Shown here: positions 11,231 to 23,437 of the stretch, in pieces
How positions within the stretch are numbered: the first letter of the stretch is position 1
Layout: every line of letters begins with the position of its first letter
NCBI RefSeq assembly: GCF_035222485.1
Contig: NC_085923.1
Span: 1,488,001-1,552,000 of the forward strand
Length of the DNA stretch: 64,000 nt
Origin: Podospora pseudoanserina
Lineage: Eukaryota; Ascomycota; Sordariomycetes; Sordariales; Podosporaceae
Direction: 5' to 3'
Made by a program: the position numbers and the translations under genes
The notes under the pieces: generated by a model
What the model was told of the DNA's origin: nothing
The model's input: only the letters and a program-made list of their open reading frames with translations
The model's database searches: none

Positions 11231-11360
11231 GATTTGGTAGCTCAGTGATCAGTATCTGAATCCACACTGGCTGACCATCAGTATGAAAGTCCGGAGACCA
11301 CCACTAGAGCTCTTCGCTTTAGGCAGTGGGTTCGATCCCTTTATACCTACTTTTTTCCTT
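11231..11360 (+). other. Pol III promoter-like remnant (tRNA-derived)
   Basis: TAGCTCAGTGA at 11238-11248 fits an A box and GGTTCGATCCC near 11329-11339 fits a B box, with a T6 run at 11351-11356 as a possible Pol III terminator. Box spacing is about 80 bases. I could not pair an acceptor stem or a good T stem, so this is not a working tRNA. A tRNA-derived SINE or a decayed intron-bearing tRNA are the options. Confidence 0.3.
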
Positions 11361-11413
11361 TTCTTTCAACTTTTTTTTTATATCAACACTTGCACAATTT
11401 TCCCAACAGTGAG

Positions 11414-11441
11414 ACAACAACAACAACAACAACAACAACAA

Positions 11442-11482
<41 letters not shown>
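11414..11482 (+). repeat. Compound microsatellite (CAA)n(ATC)n
   Basis: About nine CAA units are followed by about thirteen ATC units. It lies about 50 bases after the T run of the Pol III-like remnant, so it could be the tail of a short retroposed element. Confidence 0.9.
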
Positions 11483-11483
<1 letters not shown>

Positions 11484-11710
11484 TACAAGAGAGAGAAATG
11501 TGATTAATTACATATCATTCATTACCTGTCCAACCACTCACGTACAAGAAAAAAAAATGCCCGGGTCCAATCTGCGACCACACCGCACTGGGTATTACCT
11601 CTCTTCGCCGTCATCGTCGTCGTTCACGATTGGCATACACCTCGCCAAATTGCAAGTTTTGCATGCTTTCCCTCTTCCCATTCTCCCCGTTCAAGTTACT
11701 ATCCTCCCCA

Positions 11711-12574
11711 TCACCCCTCAACCATAAACTTAGGCCCACTAACCACCACCGCCACAGCCCCCAAGTTCATCTCGGGGCTCATCTCCGGTAAATACCCTTT
11801 CAACCAGCAATTTCCTCCCACCTTGGGTAATATCGTCGTCAGGTTTGCACTAAACCCCACCCCAACACACGTGTTGTTCCGTGCTATGTTATTGTAAATC
11901 GCGCAAGCCTTTATGCAGTCTTCAAAGGTGTAGCTTGTCATCCCTGTCAAATCCACGCCTACTCCCTTGAAGTCCATCATGCAGTTCACGTCGAACGACC
12001 AGCTGTTTGTGCCCAGGGTGATGATCTGCCGAGAGATGGCTATGCGGCCGCAGTCGAAATCCAGAAGGCCGAGGCGGGGGACGGTGATGGCTTCGGGGCC
12101 GGTGGTTTGGGTTGGGGAGGGAGGAGAGGTGATGGTTACTGTTGTGGGGAGGGGACAGAGGGAAGATTCACTGTGGTTGGTGGTTAGTGACTCGTTAATA
12201 GGAGAGAAAGCCTGGGGGAAGAGGTACCTCCGTGCGTTGGCCACAGCTGTTGTCCCTGCTACTCCGCCGACGATTATGGCGATGAGAATCACCACCGCTA
12301 GTGCTACACCCAGGAAGAAGGTTGGTCGACGAAAGCCCCATATTGTTGGCCCGGCGTTGTTGTCCTTGTCTTTCCCTCCTTTGGTGGTGAATTCGCTGAT
12401 GCCTTCCTCTTTGTCTCTAGCTGATGTCGTTGAGAACTCGTACATCCCCAAGGGGCTCTTTGGCGGCCATTTCTTCGGACTCCAAGGGCCGGGGGATTGA
12501 ATCCTGAGTTGGTTCCGGCGGAAGATGTGAGAGAGGGACTTGACCGGTGGCCCGACTGCTTCTGGGGCGTCCAT
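11711..12574 (-). CDS. Single-pass membrane protein with PAN/apple-like extracellular domain
   Basis: A single exon encodes 287 aa from MDAPEAVGPPVKS. A cytoplasmic Pro/Lys-rich N-terminus (about 1-80) is followed by one strong membrane helix (FFLGVALAVVILIAIIVGG, about 87-105). An extracellular Ser/Thr/Pro stalk comes next (TTVTITSPPSPTQTTGPEA), then a Cys domain: FDCGRIA, FDVNCMMDFKG, YTFEDCIKACAIYN, NTCVGVGFSA and GGNCWLKG. This Cys pattern resembles fungal PAN/apple-like domains that bind sugar or protein. The type II layout is common in filamentous ascomycetes; the ligand is unknown. Several N-glycosylation sites (NES, NHS, NNT, NLT) lie outside the membrane as expected. The frame is open, so the gene looks intact. 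Confidence 0.8.
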   Translation of the reverse strand: MDAPEAVGPPVKSLSHIFRRNQLRIQSPGPWSPKKWPPKSPLGMYEFSTTSARDKEEGISEFTTKGGKDKDNNAGPTIWGFRRPTFFLGVALAVVILIAIIVGGVAGTTAVANARRYLFPQAFSPINESLTTNHSESSLCPLPTTVTITSPPSPTQTTGPEAITVPRLGLLDFDCGRIAISRQIITLGTNSWSFDVNCMMDFKGVGVDLTGMTSYTFEDCIKACAIYNNIARNNTCVGVGFSANLTTILPKVGGNCWLKGYLPEMSPEMNLGAVAVVVSGPKFMVEG

Positions 12575-13797
12575 GTTGTGTGTGAGTAATTAAGTGAATA
12601 ATAAAGTAGCCTTATGTTGTCGCCGGCCAGGGCGTTGTGTTGTCAAGTTGCGCGCACGAGATGGTCACCAAATCATACGGTGTGGTGTCATGATCGAACG
12701 AGTGTGTGGGTAGAAGGAGAGAGCAAAATGAAAAACATCTCCCGTCCACATCATCCCTGGGGGGAGGTGGTGCTCGGGTAGTGTATGAACAGAACTCAAA
12801 ACCGGAGAGATACTCTATCAGGGGTGGGGTTTGAAAATGCCGTCTGCATTTTGTCGCGCGTGTCTCCTCTCGGGCTTCGAATGACAAAGGCACACAGCAT
12901 TGGGTGTGAACTGTGCCGTCCCCCAAGATCGGAACAGGAAACCCCTCAATCCTTCCAATCGTGAAATTTAAGCTTGTTGTTTTAGTGTTGGGCAGGCGGG
13001 AAATTCGCTGACAGGAGGCGGGAGTACGGCACGGGTGAGACTGTCACAGAAAACGGGGTTGGTGTTGCGTAACGAGCCGCAGATCTTTGTGTTTGATATT
13101 CCAATCACCCACAGACCCGGTCAATAAGCAGGCTCGAACCAGCGACAAGAGACGGGGTTTTTGAAAGTTCAGTTGCCGTCAACCCGGGAAGTGGATTGAT
13201 GAGGAATATTGAATCCGGGAATTTGTTACTGGCTGTCCCGACGGCAGTCCTATGTGAAAGTCATCACACCTTTTTCAACCATAGTCCCAGCTAGGTATGT
13301 ACTTATGTAATCCCAACTTTATACATCAGTGATCACAGCTCTGTATACTTGCCATTACAGCTTCAAAGACAAGTTCATCAAGTGATTATGGTGCTGTTGG
13401 GCTTGCCAGAAAGGTGGCAACAGGCCGACACTGTTGAGCAAGTGGGCGGCGGCTGCTGAGTACTCCAAGGCACGTGCAAGGAGCTGAAGAATTAGCCCTG
13501 AATAAGATATTGGATGGCAACTACGACCGACTTTCTAATGAGCAGTTGCGGCCGAAATTGTGGGGATCAGGGCAGCATATCGCTCATCTGCGGAGCTGGC
13601 AGAGAAAGAGAGGTTCCCAGCTCCTTTATCTAGAGCCATTCACTTGCTCCGCCTGAGGATTCACCGAAATTTCTGATCTTTCCCACACTAGCCGGCTGTT
13701 CTAAGCATCTATCAGAAGCCTGCCAAACGCTTTTCAAAGCTCCCACCGCAGCTTGAACCAAACAACCCACGCATGCTCCAAGCCAAGACCGACAAGA
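12575..13797. other. Intergenic, divergent promoters
   Basis: It separates the divergent PAN-like gene and the broken secreted-protein gene. I see no gene. An open frame at 13474-13656 (+) has no supporting feature. Confidence 0.45.
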
Positions 13798-14599
13798 TGT
13801 TGTCCATTCCCGCCACGCTCGCCAGTCTACTGACCTTCATCTGCGTAGGATCTACCCCCTCAACAACCTTACCTCTCAACGGAGAAGCTACTAGTACAAT
13901 CTCACAGACCATCTACGGCTCCCCCGTCTTCTGACCTTTCCCCCCCCATCAACAACAGCAGCAGCAGCAGCAGCGCCGGCGGCTTCTCGGGCTACTAGAT
14001 CGTTCCCATTCAGCGGGACCTCCCCCATTGACCCCTCCGCCCCCGATACCAGCACCAGAGTCACCATCACCAGGACAGTTCAGGACGTATCGCCCAGATG
14101 GAAGCCTCCCATCTCGGCTGGAACACCAGCTTTCACGCCCAGCTCGTTGGCATGGGTATCACCACATCGCCCAAGGCCTCCGTCTTGACCGACGAGCCGG
14201 AGAGCTACGGATGCCTGACTGATAGAGTTTCCTTGACCTGGTCAAGGGAGATTGCCCAAGGTATTGATTACCTCCGACGGGTGTCGGGGATGGCAAAGGA
14301 CGGGCCCGGACCGGGCAACTACGGGAGGGTGAGCTGCAATTGGAATGCGGCTATTTGGTTTTGCAACGATGTAAGTCGTTCGTCCTCACTAATACCTTGG
14401 GAGCGTTTGGTCTTTGTGACGGCGGCTGACAAATCCATAATTTTTGTAGAACAAGTACGAGAAAGAGGTTGAGTGGAACTCGATTGCAGATTGAGCGGAG
14501 TGGGTGCTGGATAGATGCACGGTAAAGCAGCAGTGGGTGGCTGGGGTGTCGACGTATACGGATGGATGGAACGTACGGGTTAGATCCGACGTGTGTTAA
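13798..14599 (+). pseudogene. Broken gene for a small secreted Cys protein
   Basis: An N-terminal signal peptide (MLSIPATLASLLTFICVGS) is followed later by the recognisable body: YGCLTD, WSREIAQGIDYLRRVSG, DGPGPGN, RVSCNWNAAIWFCND. An intron with GTAAGT donor and TTTGTAG acceptor follows (14371-14449 or so), then a C-terminal block containing AEWVLDRC. The pattern of an amphipathic helix, GPG, RVSC-NSAI-WCN and a late DRC is one I know from fungal small secreted proteins of unknown role. The reading is not continuous and the gene looks broken in more than one place, so I treat it as a fossil. Confidence 0.5.
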
Positions 14600-14873
14600 A
14601 TCACGGCTGAGGTACCCGCAATGGTTCGAGGTTTCTGGAGAGTCCGAAAACATGGAAGAATCAGGTCCGGCGCTGATTCAGACAATCATGATCGACAGTT
14701 TTAAGCATGTGTCTGCCTCCCAACATTACCACATTGGTCGTGATATTGGGATGTTGAGGAATGTGCATACGAGATTGCTCACTACATCCATCACACCATG
14801 GTGTTAAAAGTTGTCTAAATCGCCATTTCATCTATCAAGCCATTATTGGCGCCTTACATCCTCTGAAGTCCAT

Positions 14874-17549
14874 CTATTCCAGAATGATAACCGTCTCCAA
14901 CCTCAAATCCCGACTGCTTGCCCCGATCTGAACCTTGTACTCTCCCCTCCTCATCCTCCACTGCTGCTTGAAGACATCCCACACACTCAAGTCCCTTCTT
15001 GTCAACTCAAATATCACCTGTCTTGTCTCCCCCGGCGCAAGAGGTCCAACCTTCTTGAACCCTCTCAGCTGTCTAACCGGTGTCTTCCCGTCCTTTTCAG
15101 AATTCGGCACACCGAGATAAAGCTGCGCAACCTCTGCTCCGTGCAGATCACCAGTATTGGTGATGTGACATGTCACTACCGCCACTACATCCCACAAGTC
15201 TGGATGTCCGCCTTGAACGATTTCCTTGTTTTTCTCGGGCCACTCCCCCATGTTGGTATCGACACGGGGTTTGACAGTGGTATGCAAGGATGAATACGAG
15301 AATGAGGTGTAACTCAATCCAAACCCGAATTCGAATCTGGGTGTGATGCCATCTCTGTCAAAGGCTCGGTAATCGAGCAAGACACCCTCTCTGGAAAAGT
15401 CATCTTCGGGAAAGTCTTCGTCTTCTGCTCCTGCTGGATCGAGGACAGCGCCATAGTCTTGCTCTGATTTGGCAATGGTGTATGGCAGGCGGCCGGATGG
15501 GTTGACGTCGCCCCAGAGAATGTCAACCAGACTGTTGCCGGATTCTTGACCTGGTAGGCCGGCCATGACGACGGCTGTTACGTTGGGGTGGGTGATGAAT
15601 GCTTCGACTAAGCGGATGCTGGTGGAGTGGACGATGACAATGGTGTTGCTGCACCAGCTGGCTACGTTGAGCACGAGGTCGTCGCTGAATTTGTCGGTCA
15701 GGTTCTTTCTGTCGAATGACTCGGATGCGTAAGAGTTGATGAAGACTGCGCAGGCGTCTGCGTTGAGGTATGGCGTGGGATTTCCAGACCAAAAGTCCCA
15801 GCGAAGAATGCCCCCTTCTTTCCGTACTCGATGCTGAATCGCCTCAAACGGGCTGACCACATACGGCGGTGTGGTACTACCCGATCCACCCCCAGTAATC
15901 AAGGTCCCATTAAACGTCTCCCACCCATAATTCTCCTCATACCCACCCCCATACCGATCCCTGTTCGTCCACGGACTGGCCTTCACCTGAGCATCGTACC
16001 CAAAAACGCAAACCAACCTCCGCTTCCTCCCCAACGGCAACGTCCCCTTCTCATTCTTCACCACCACCGTCCCCGCCGCCCCAACCTCTCTAATCAACCC
16101 CCCATGATCCTCCATCACATCCACGGCCCCATGCCTCTCCAAATTCCCCCATATCGCCCTCTCCGGATATCCCCTATCCTGGCCCAGCAGATACCACCCC
16201 GCCAACACCCTCCTCGCCATATCATCCACCCTCTCCTCACTCACACTCCCATTCCTCACCGCCTCCTCCAAACTGCTCCCCCAAAACCCCTTCCCCGGCA
16301 TCACCAAATCCAACCCCGCATTCGCACTCCCCACCCCACTGACCTGCCCATCCCAATCACTAACCACGAACCCCTCGAACCCCAACTCTTGCTTCAACAC
16401 CCCATTGATCAACTTGGAATTCTGACACCCATACGAGTGGTTAACCCGCTGGTAACTACACATCACCCCTCCCATCCCCTCCTTCAACCCCTCCATAAAA
16501 GGCCAAACATACACCTCATGCAACGTCCTATCATCAACCTCGGCACTAACAGCATGCCGTCCATTATCCCAATCCAACCTCCTCCTCGTCTCCTGCTCAT
16601 TTCCCACCCAGTGTTTTCCCACCGCTACCACACCCTGCTCTTGCATAGCTCTTGTCACCTTCCCAAATAACTTTCCCGCCAGATAGGGGTCTGGTCCTCC
16701 CCCTTCCCAGCTCCTCCCCCCTTTGACTATCCTGCCTATGGGCCCGGCGATGGGACCAAGAGCAATGTTCACACCGCGGTTGTGAAACTCCCTACCTAAG
16801 GCGCGGCCATAAAGGGACATGAGATCTGTGTCAAAGGTCGCGGCGAGATGGACACCCGCGGGAAAGGCGGAGACATATTCCTGGCCGCGGAGAGAGGCAG
16901 GGCCATCGGCTATGCAGAGGGAGGGGATGGATAGTCTGGGGATTGGGGCGGTGTTACCCACGCAAGGGCCCGCATGGCCGATGGTAAGGTTGAGTTTTTC
17001 TTGGAGGGTGAGGTTGGAGACGAGGAGGGAGGCGAGGTGGTGGGGGTGGGACCAGAGGGGGGTGGTGCCGTTGGCGGTTGCTTGGTAGGGACATTAATGT
17101 TAGTGCGAGAAAAATATATTGTTTTGAGAAAGTTGTGCTTCGGTGATCAAAGGTTGCGGCACGAGTGGGTTGGTTTGTAGTGTTGGGTTACATTGGATGT
17201 AGCTATAGGTATGTGTAGTCGATCATAATAGGGCTGATATCATAGAATAGGGGCAATACATACGGGCAGGATAAACCGGTGGACTGCGGCCATAGAATGG
17301 CAGTTCTGAAGGGGCCTTGTATGGTACAAACTCATCCCTGTGCTCTTGCTCGATGAGGATAGTCTTTTGATGAGTTCGAGATGTGTGCGGGTTGGCGAGG
17401 GCTTGAATGGCTGACAGCACCGAGATGGCGGCTTTCTTGGTGCTGAGCTTCCACTTTGGGGTCTTGCCAACTGCACTTCCTCTGCCTGCAGATCGGGGGT
17501 TTGGGCCCCAGAAGCTGGCATAGCGGCCAATGTTCTCGAGACACTTCAT
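14874..17549 (-). CDS. Glycoside hydrolase family 3 beta-glucosidase-like protein
   Basis: Two exons (17264-17549 and 14874-17080) and a 183-base intron with GTATGT donor, CACTAACAT branch and AAG acceptor give 830 aa. The junction reads SPPVYPAP-TANGTTPLW, typical of fungal GH3. The N-terminal TIM barrel shows LTLQEKLNLTIGH, RLSIPSLCIADGP, GVNIALGPIAGP, GKHWVGNEQE, and the nucleophile in GFVVSDWDGQ (Asp337). The second domain shows TVVVKNEKGTLPL and VVMAGLPGQESGNSLVDIL-GDVNPSGRLP. A fibronectin III-like C-terminal domain ends the protein (AEVAQLYLG, LRGFKKVGPLAPGETR). It should hydrolyse terminal beta-glucosyl residues. The first 95 residues start MKCLENIGRYASFW and lack a clear signal peptide, so either the true first exon differs or the enzyme is not classically secreted. 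Confidence 0.88.
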
Positions 17550-20500
17550 GATGGGCAGGATGATGTGTGTGGTGAGTTGTCGGGCTAAGATGGTAGTGGT
17601 ATGCGGCTATCAATGCATGTCACAAAGCTGGGTGGCGATTCGTTAGGCTGGTACCGAGAGCAGCCGGGCAGATAGTGGCAGTGAGAAACAGGGCCACCAA
17701 GACAGCCTGACGGATGATGAACGAGTGAGATGAGTGAGATGAAATGGACGTTGTATGACAAAAGTCCTCCTTTTTGTGAGAGTGAGATCTTTCTGACCGC
17801 CTGTCGTTTGTTGAGAGCTGCACATGGGTTGTTTGCTGCAAGGCCCGGGCCGCGGTGTGGCCATGGCGGGGTCGGTCCCGGTGCGCTGGGTCACCAGCAG
17901 GGCATCCGTCAGTACCCAAACCTCAACTGTCGAGGGGGGTCATCCATCATCAACCATCCCATCTTTCTTTGTTCCAAGACCTCATCAGAGTGATGTATCC
18001 CATGGAGTCGAAAGCTCCCCTCATTTGGATACCGCCACACCCAAGGTAATAACCGATGTTTCATGCTGCCTAGTACCTCCAAGTTCACATTCAGGATCAT
18101 CCCTCACAGGTGAGTCATGAAGAAGCAAGGTATGCCCATGCTTTATTTGCAGCTTCAATATAGCTTCATGCGACACCAAACCATCCCCCATCGAGCAGGT
18201 CCCTCTCTCAGCCCAACGGCACACACGATGCAACTGCCCGTCGGGACAAAGCAGAATTGCATCGTGGCAGCACATATACCCAAGCAACATCTTATCGCGA
18301 TAAAGTGATCCCCAGTAGCCCCCATCCAGTCGATCATGACCACCACCACCACCACAAGAAATATCCAGGCGCTTGCCTCGCTTTTATTTTTCTGGCCTCA
18401 ATCTAATAAATCTTGGTCACAGAATGAAAAGAGTGGCAAATGAGCGAGCCCCTGGAAATAAGGACCAATCTTCAAAACACCTCAAAACTGGGTTAATCCA
18501 ACCGCCATCCCGCAGAGGACCTACCGACCTACCCTATCGCATCTCGCTCCGTCCCGCCCTTCCCCCGCGGCGCCGTGGTCCAATTCCCGAAAGGCCCAGC
18601 CACAAAATGCACAACCACCCTTGAGCCATCACCAGCCGGTTTGACCACCACCACTTGATGAGAATTATCCGGGTTACTATTCATTGTCTCGGCCGGCAAG
18701 GCGGGCTCCCAGTATCATCCCCTCCCGGGCTGGAAAGATGGGGGGAAATACACAGGAGGGTTGCTCACCCTTCTTTGTACTCTGTATCACAGATGGTGGA
18801 AAGTAGCCTCGGTGTAGAATACGAGAACGCCGAAGCATCGCGAGGCTCGCCTGATCAAGGTGAGTTTACCGAGCGGGAAGCGGTTGACGCCGTTGAGGTG
18901 CATCTGCAACACAATGCCAATGGTAATGTTAAGCTTTTGCCCATCTTCCTCGCGTCTGCGCAATCCCGTCATTCTCCCCTCACTTCTGGTCAGGCACAAA
19001 TATCGATATTACCCCGCATGGGGGGGGGAAGACGCGTCGGCTTATGGAGAAATATCTCGCGCAAGGCGCGTCCCGGGGTATAGGAACATATCAGCGCATT
19101 CTCTGGCTGATAGTGGTGCGCTTGAAGAAATTGCCTGTCACACAATAGGAATATCGAACCCTAGCCTTGTAATCCCATCACGCAACGAGGTATGTATTGG
19201 CAAGACAGAGTCAGGTGTTGGTGTGTATGATGCCGTGGAACGGAGCACGGCCGTCTTGCCTCGCTCCCCCGTGGGACAATGGACCTCCAAGGTGAGGTGT
19301 GCAACCCGGGTCCGAGGACGGGAACGGAGGGAGAAAGGGTGTTGATGATCAATCCTTGGTAGAACTCACCGGAAATTCTGTGAGGAAAATTGTCTCCAAG
19401 CCGACATCTCCCCGTCGTTCCAAAGGCCCGAGTCCAGAACACTTCTCCGGATATTGCCCCCGGTAGTGCGAAGTAAATCGCGGAAGATCCCTTCCCTCTT
19501 CTGGTACTTCCGAGGATCCGCTATCATCTCTCTCCCCACCGCGACCCGGAAATCGTTCCAAGGCAACGGGAAAATTGCCCAGCAACCACAAGTGCCACGA
19601 GGGGAATTCCCACTGGTTTCAGCCTTGATCAGGAGCTAATTCCCAACACCCGGCATTGCAAACCTTGGAAAGCAATCGACGCTTTCCACGATGTGCCGGT
19701 CATAATGACGACAACGACATTGCCGAGCGATCACGGCGGTGTCCGATATTGCGCACAGTGGAGTTTTGTTCACTTTTTTTGCATTCTCAGCTCCGGGGCT
19801 TCGGCCTTGAGTGGAGAGGAGATTTACATTTTCAGCTTGTTGGGTAATGAGAAGAAGCAAAGGCGGCGCAGAAGTTGATTGCTGGATCTTTTGGTGGTGG
19901 TGGTGGTGGAACAAGTCAGCCATGTCGGCGTGTTTTTCGAAATTCCTTCTGTCGGCGCCGAAGGCGAGGCTTTGTGCTGCCAGTCAAGCCCTCCGACGGC
20001 ACCGCGGAGGCCCAGCCAGTGCCTTGCATTGTAGCAAAGTGCGATGCTGAGAGACCGTGATACCTACTGTTGGGTCTTGTGCAGGTAGCAAATAGTTTCT
20101 TTTACCATCTCTTGGTTGGGGGGAAGGGCCGGGAGGGGGGGCGATCGGCAGTGTTCGAAAGAATGTCCTTGTCGCAGGATGGAGCTGTTTGTTCTTCATT
20201 CAGCTCCAGCGAGATCGCGAGACATGCGCTTTGATGTCTCTGCATTTTGTTGACTTGAACCCCTATTGCCCCTGCAGACTGCGCAAGCTTGCCCTTTCTT
20301 TTGGCTCTTGTTCTTCTGTCGGATCTCAGGATGAAGCCAGATGATGAATCGATTGCGATCTTTTGCATCACTCACAGGCCCAGGGGTGCTGAAAAATCCA
20401 GGGGGCTCTCGTGGGAGTGGAGGTTGCGTCCCCGCGGGGCCAGCCCCAATGAGGTTAAGCGTCAGGAACAGCCGTTTTATTGGATCGCGGAAGCATTGAC

Positions 20501-23437
20501 GGACCCGTGATGGTGGGACGGATGTGCGCGGTTAACGGCCAGGGGGGGAGGGGGGCGTGAATATAGCCATCAGGGGAGAAGGCGGGAAGCAGCGAGAACG
20601 CTTGTCGAAGGTTGGAACACTTTTTGACTTCTGACAGCCAGTGGCTCCTGAACTGCCCCTTGGCAGATTTTGGTGATGCTCCTCATGATGGCCATCTTCG
20701 GGGCTGCTTTTGTGCCTGGCCGAGGATGCCCGGCTCACTGTCGAGGGCCCGACCGGCCGTAGCATTTCCAGACTGTTATCTCTCTGTTGTCCGAGGTCGG
20801 GTGAGGTCTGTCCGCTCTGCAACCCTCTTGACGGCCTCGTCACATCGTGCGGAGGGAAACGAATGGGCGGGAGGCGCCAAAACGGGCTCGCTTGGCCGGT
20901 CCAATCGGGAACAGATGCTATCACCATTGGCAAGTTGAAATTGGGACCATTTCTTTGTTTTCCGATTGTGAATTCGTTTGAGGCTCTGCGTCCATGTCCG
21001 CACACCGTCACTGGATGCACTTGTCCGCCGTGCTGGCCACAGAGATCACCCCACGATCGTCTGCAGGCCTCATTCGTTTGCCTTTAGGAATTCCCACCAG
21101 GATTGACGCCATCCATCCATGGTGACCAAGATGCGGGGGTGTGCATCTTCCCTGCCCCCTTTCCCCCGCACTCTTTTGCCGCCCAGTGACAGAGACTCGA
21201 AGGAGGGATTTTGGCGGCGCAGAATAAAGGAGAAGGATAGGTGTTGCTGCTTGGTTTGCTTTTGTCTTTTCATAGCGCCGATGCAAAGCGTTGATCAAGT
21301 TGGAGTCTTGGATCTTTTGGGTGGTTGAAGATGGTGGGGCGGTTGCGGAAGACTGCCGGAGACAATCGTCCAGTGCCACGATAGCAGCGACCAATCTGCA
21401 TTCAGGATACGCTTCAGAAAAAGGGGGGTTGTATTCCGTCGTCTTCTGTTCTGGACCCTGAACATGTCTCGGAGTTCTTCTTGTAGTGACGTGAAGTGCC
21501 AATGGGAGGATTTGGCTGGAGAGTTGTATCATGAAGCTGATCCGGGGCACAGTGGGGGAGGATGCGCAAACATCAAAACCAATGCCGAATGGTGAGTGCC
21601 GGATGCCGGATCTTGTCCTCTTCTAACCAACCGCTCCAGAGTTTGCTTCCGAATTCAGCAGCAGATTGGCTGAAAAGGGGGCAATGGGCAGCGGAAAAGG
21701 GTTACAGCTTCATGCGTACCGTGCAGTGTGCCGTGGCATGTTCTGTTTCTGCCCTCGCAGCTCCTGCATCTGCGCCATGGAAACCATCACTTTCCAGGGC
21801 GGCGGACGAAGTGTTGAAACTAGCGTAGGCTTCGTAAGGTAGCGTGTGCCATTCTCTTCTGAAGCTGGGCTGACTTGTCGCCCCCATTGTCTCTTTCTTT
21901 CCACTCAGTCGGGAACACAAAGTGTGTACACAATTAAAGCGCAAAAGTTGCATGTCATGGATCCGTATGAGACTGTTCCAGGTCGACACAGGCAAGGAGG
22001 TGCTAGTTCGAGGTCATGGCAACGGGCAGCAGTTTCCCCTCGCACAGCTCGAGGCACTGACCAGTCGTTTTCGTCTGTTTCCGTTTCCAAAATTTCTTCT
22101 TCATCCCCTGTTCATTTGTTGCGTGCACACCCCACTGTCCCCCACCTGAAGCTCTCACGCAGGTCCTGACCAATGAAGAGCGGTGACTGCTGTCGGTGCA
22201 CGGACTCATATGGGGCCGAACGAGTCCAGGGAAAGGGGTCACAGCCAATGATGAACCCCAATTCCGGGATGTCTCGGGGTCTTAGGCACACGCCCCTCTT
22301 CGGCGGTTTTGACAGCGAGATGCTGGCCTGCCTGACTTGATCTCCACCTGCGCTGGGAGTGTGCCGTGGATGCAATCTTGCCCTGGGCCGCTGGACCTGG
22401 CTTGTCTTCTCCCAAGGTCCTGCTGCTTTTCCCCAGATCCAAAATCTCGTCAGATCCCCCCCCGTTCTAGGTTTCCAACCTCACCTCACCTGTCGACGCT
22501 TTCTTCAACTGCCGGTCCTGTTCTCGCGCCGCTCTTTTCCCTTCGCAACACGCTCGTTGATCCGCTCATTTGCCTGTCGAACCGACCACCCGCGTAGCAC
22601 TCGACCGATTCCGAAGAAAGACCACACGAAACACATTCTTTTGATCCGAACTCCTCGATATCTTCTTCACATTTTGCCACCCTTCTTCAGCCCAAGTAGC
22701 TCAGCTCAGCTCAGTCCAGGGCTCAATACGAAGTACCGAAGTCAACTACTGCCGCCGGGCTATTCTGCCAGGAACCATCCACGGGACGGTGCAGCATCAA
22801 CGTGCCACTGCCGTTTTAACTCCGTACCGCATGTCGATTCGATAGCCTGCGCCCGCCGCTTCACTCCTATCTTGGTCGTTTATTTCACTGGAACTGCCTC
22901 CCAACTTGTTTATGTTTCCGCAGCAATCCCTTTGAACTGGTTTTTTTGGTGGACGCTAGGCTGTTAGCTGGGAGACATCAACTCTTTTGGCCACGCTAAT
23001 GGTGAGTGAGCACCTGATCAACACTCCCCCGCCCTGTAGCCTGGTCTGCCAGTCGGAGCTGGACCGCTCCCCTGTGAATTCACCCGGTTGCCCCAACTCG
23101 TTGGAAAAGGATCGGGGACTCGGAGAAGGCAATTTTGGTCAGGCAAGGGCGTTGGGCTCTTGTCGATCATATTGGTAGACCGCTGTTCTCACCTTCACTT
23201 CACACCCAGCTTCACATCCCAACTCTTTATGAGTGAAAACCCGCCAATGTGTGCAAATGAGTTATACTGACAGGTTCCCTTTTCATCCAGTCTGTGTGAT
23301 ATCCACCCGAGTTGTATTGGTCAATCTCACCGCCCCTTTCGCTACATCTTCATCTGCCGCTTCTCCTGCGCGGTGCATCACCAAGTCAAGAATCGACAAG
23401 CTTGCTCATCGATTGAATAGACAAACAGTTTCTCAAC
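17550..23437. other. 5.9-kb region without a supported gene
   Basis: Open frames are numerous but short and featureless. The most gene-like scraps are a 51-codon minus frame at 18529-18684 (contains VVVHFVAGPFGNW) and hydrophobic residues on the minus strand near 17640-17720 that look like a signal peptide but lack an ATG. The right part is rich in CT and AGC motifs, as expected for the long leader of the gene at 23438. The region probably holds distal control elements and perhaps noncoding transcripts. Confidence 0.4.
23002..23273 (+). promoter_or_regulatory. Probable intron in the 5' leader of the 23438 gene
   Basis: A GTGAGTGAGC donor at 23002, an ATACTGAC branch-like site near 23264-23270 and a CAG acceptor ending at 23273 make a plausible 272-base leader intron ending 164 bases before the ATG. 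Confidence 0.4.

Noticed and set aside
17620-17919. Signal-peptide-like minus frame (FIIRQAVLVALFLTATICPA) as exon 1 of the GH3 gene
   Set aside because: No ATG stands at the start of the hydrophobic stretch and I could not join it in phase to the GH3 exon.
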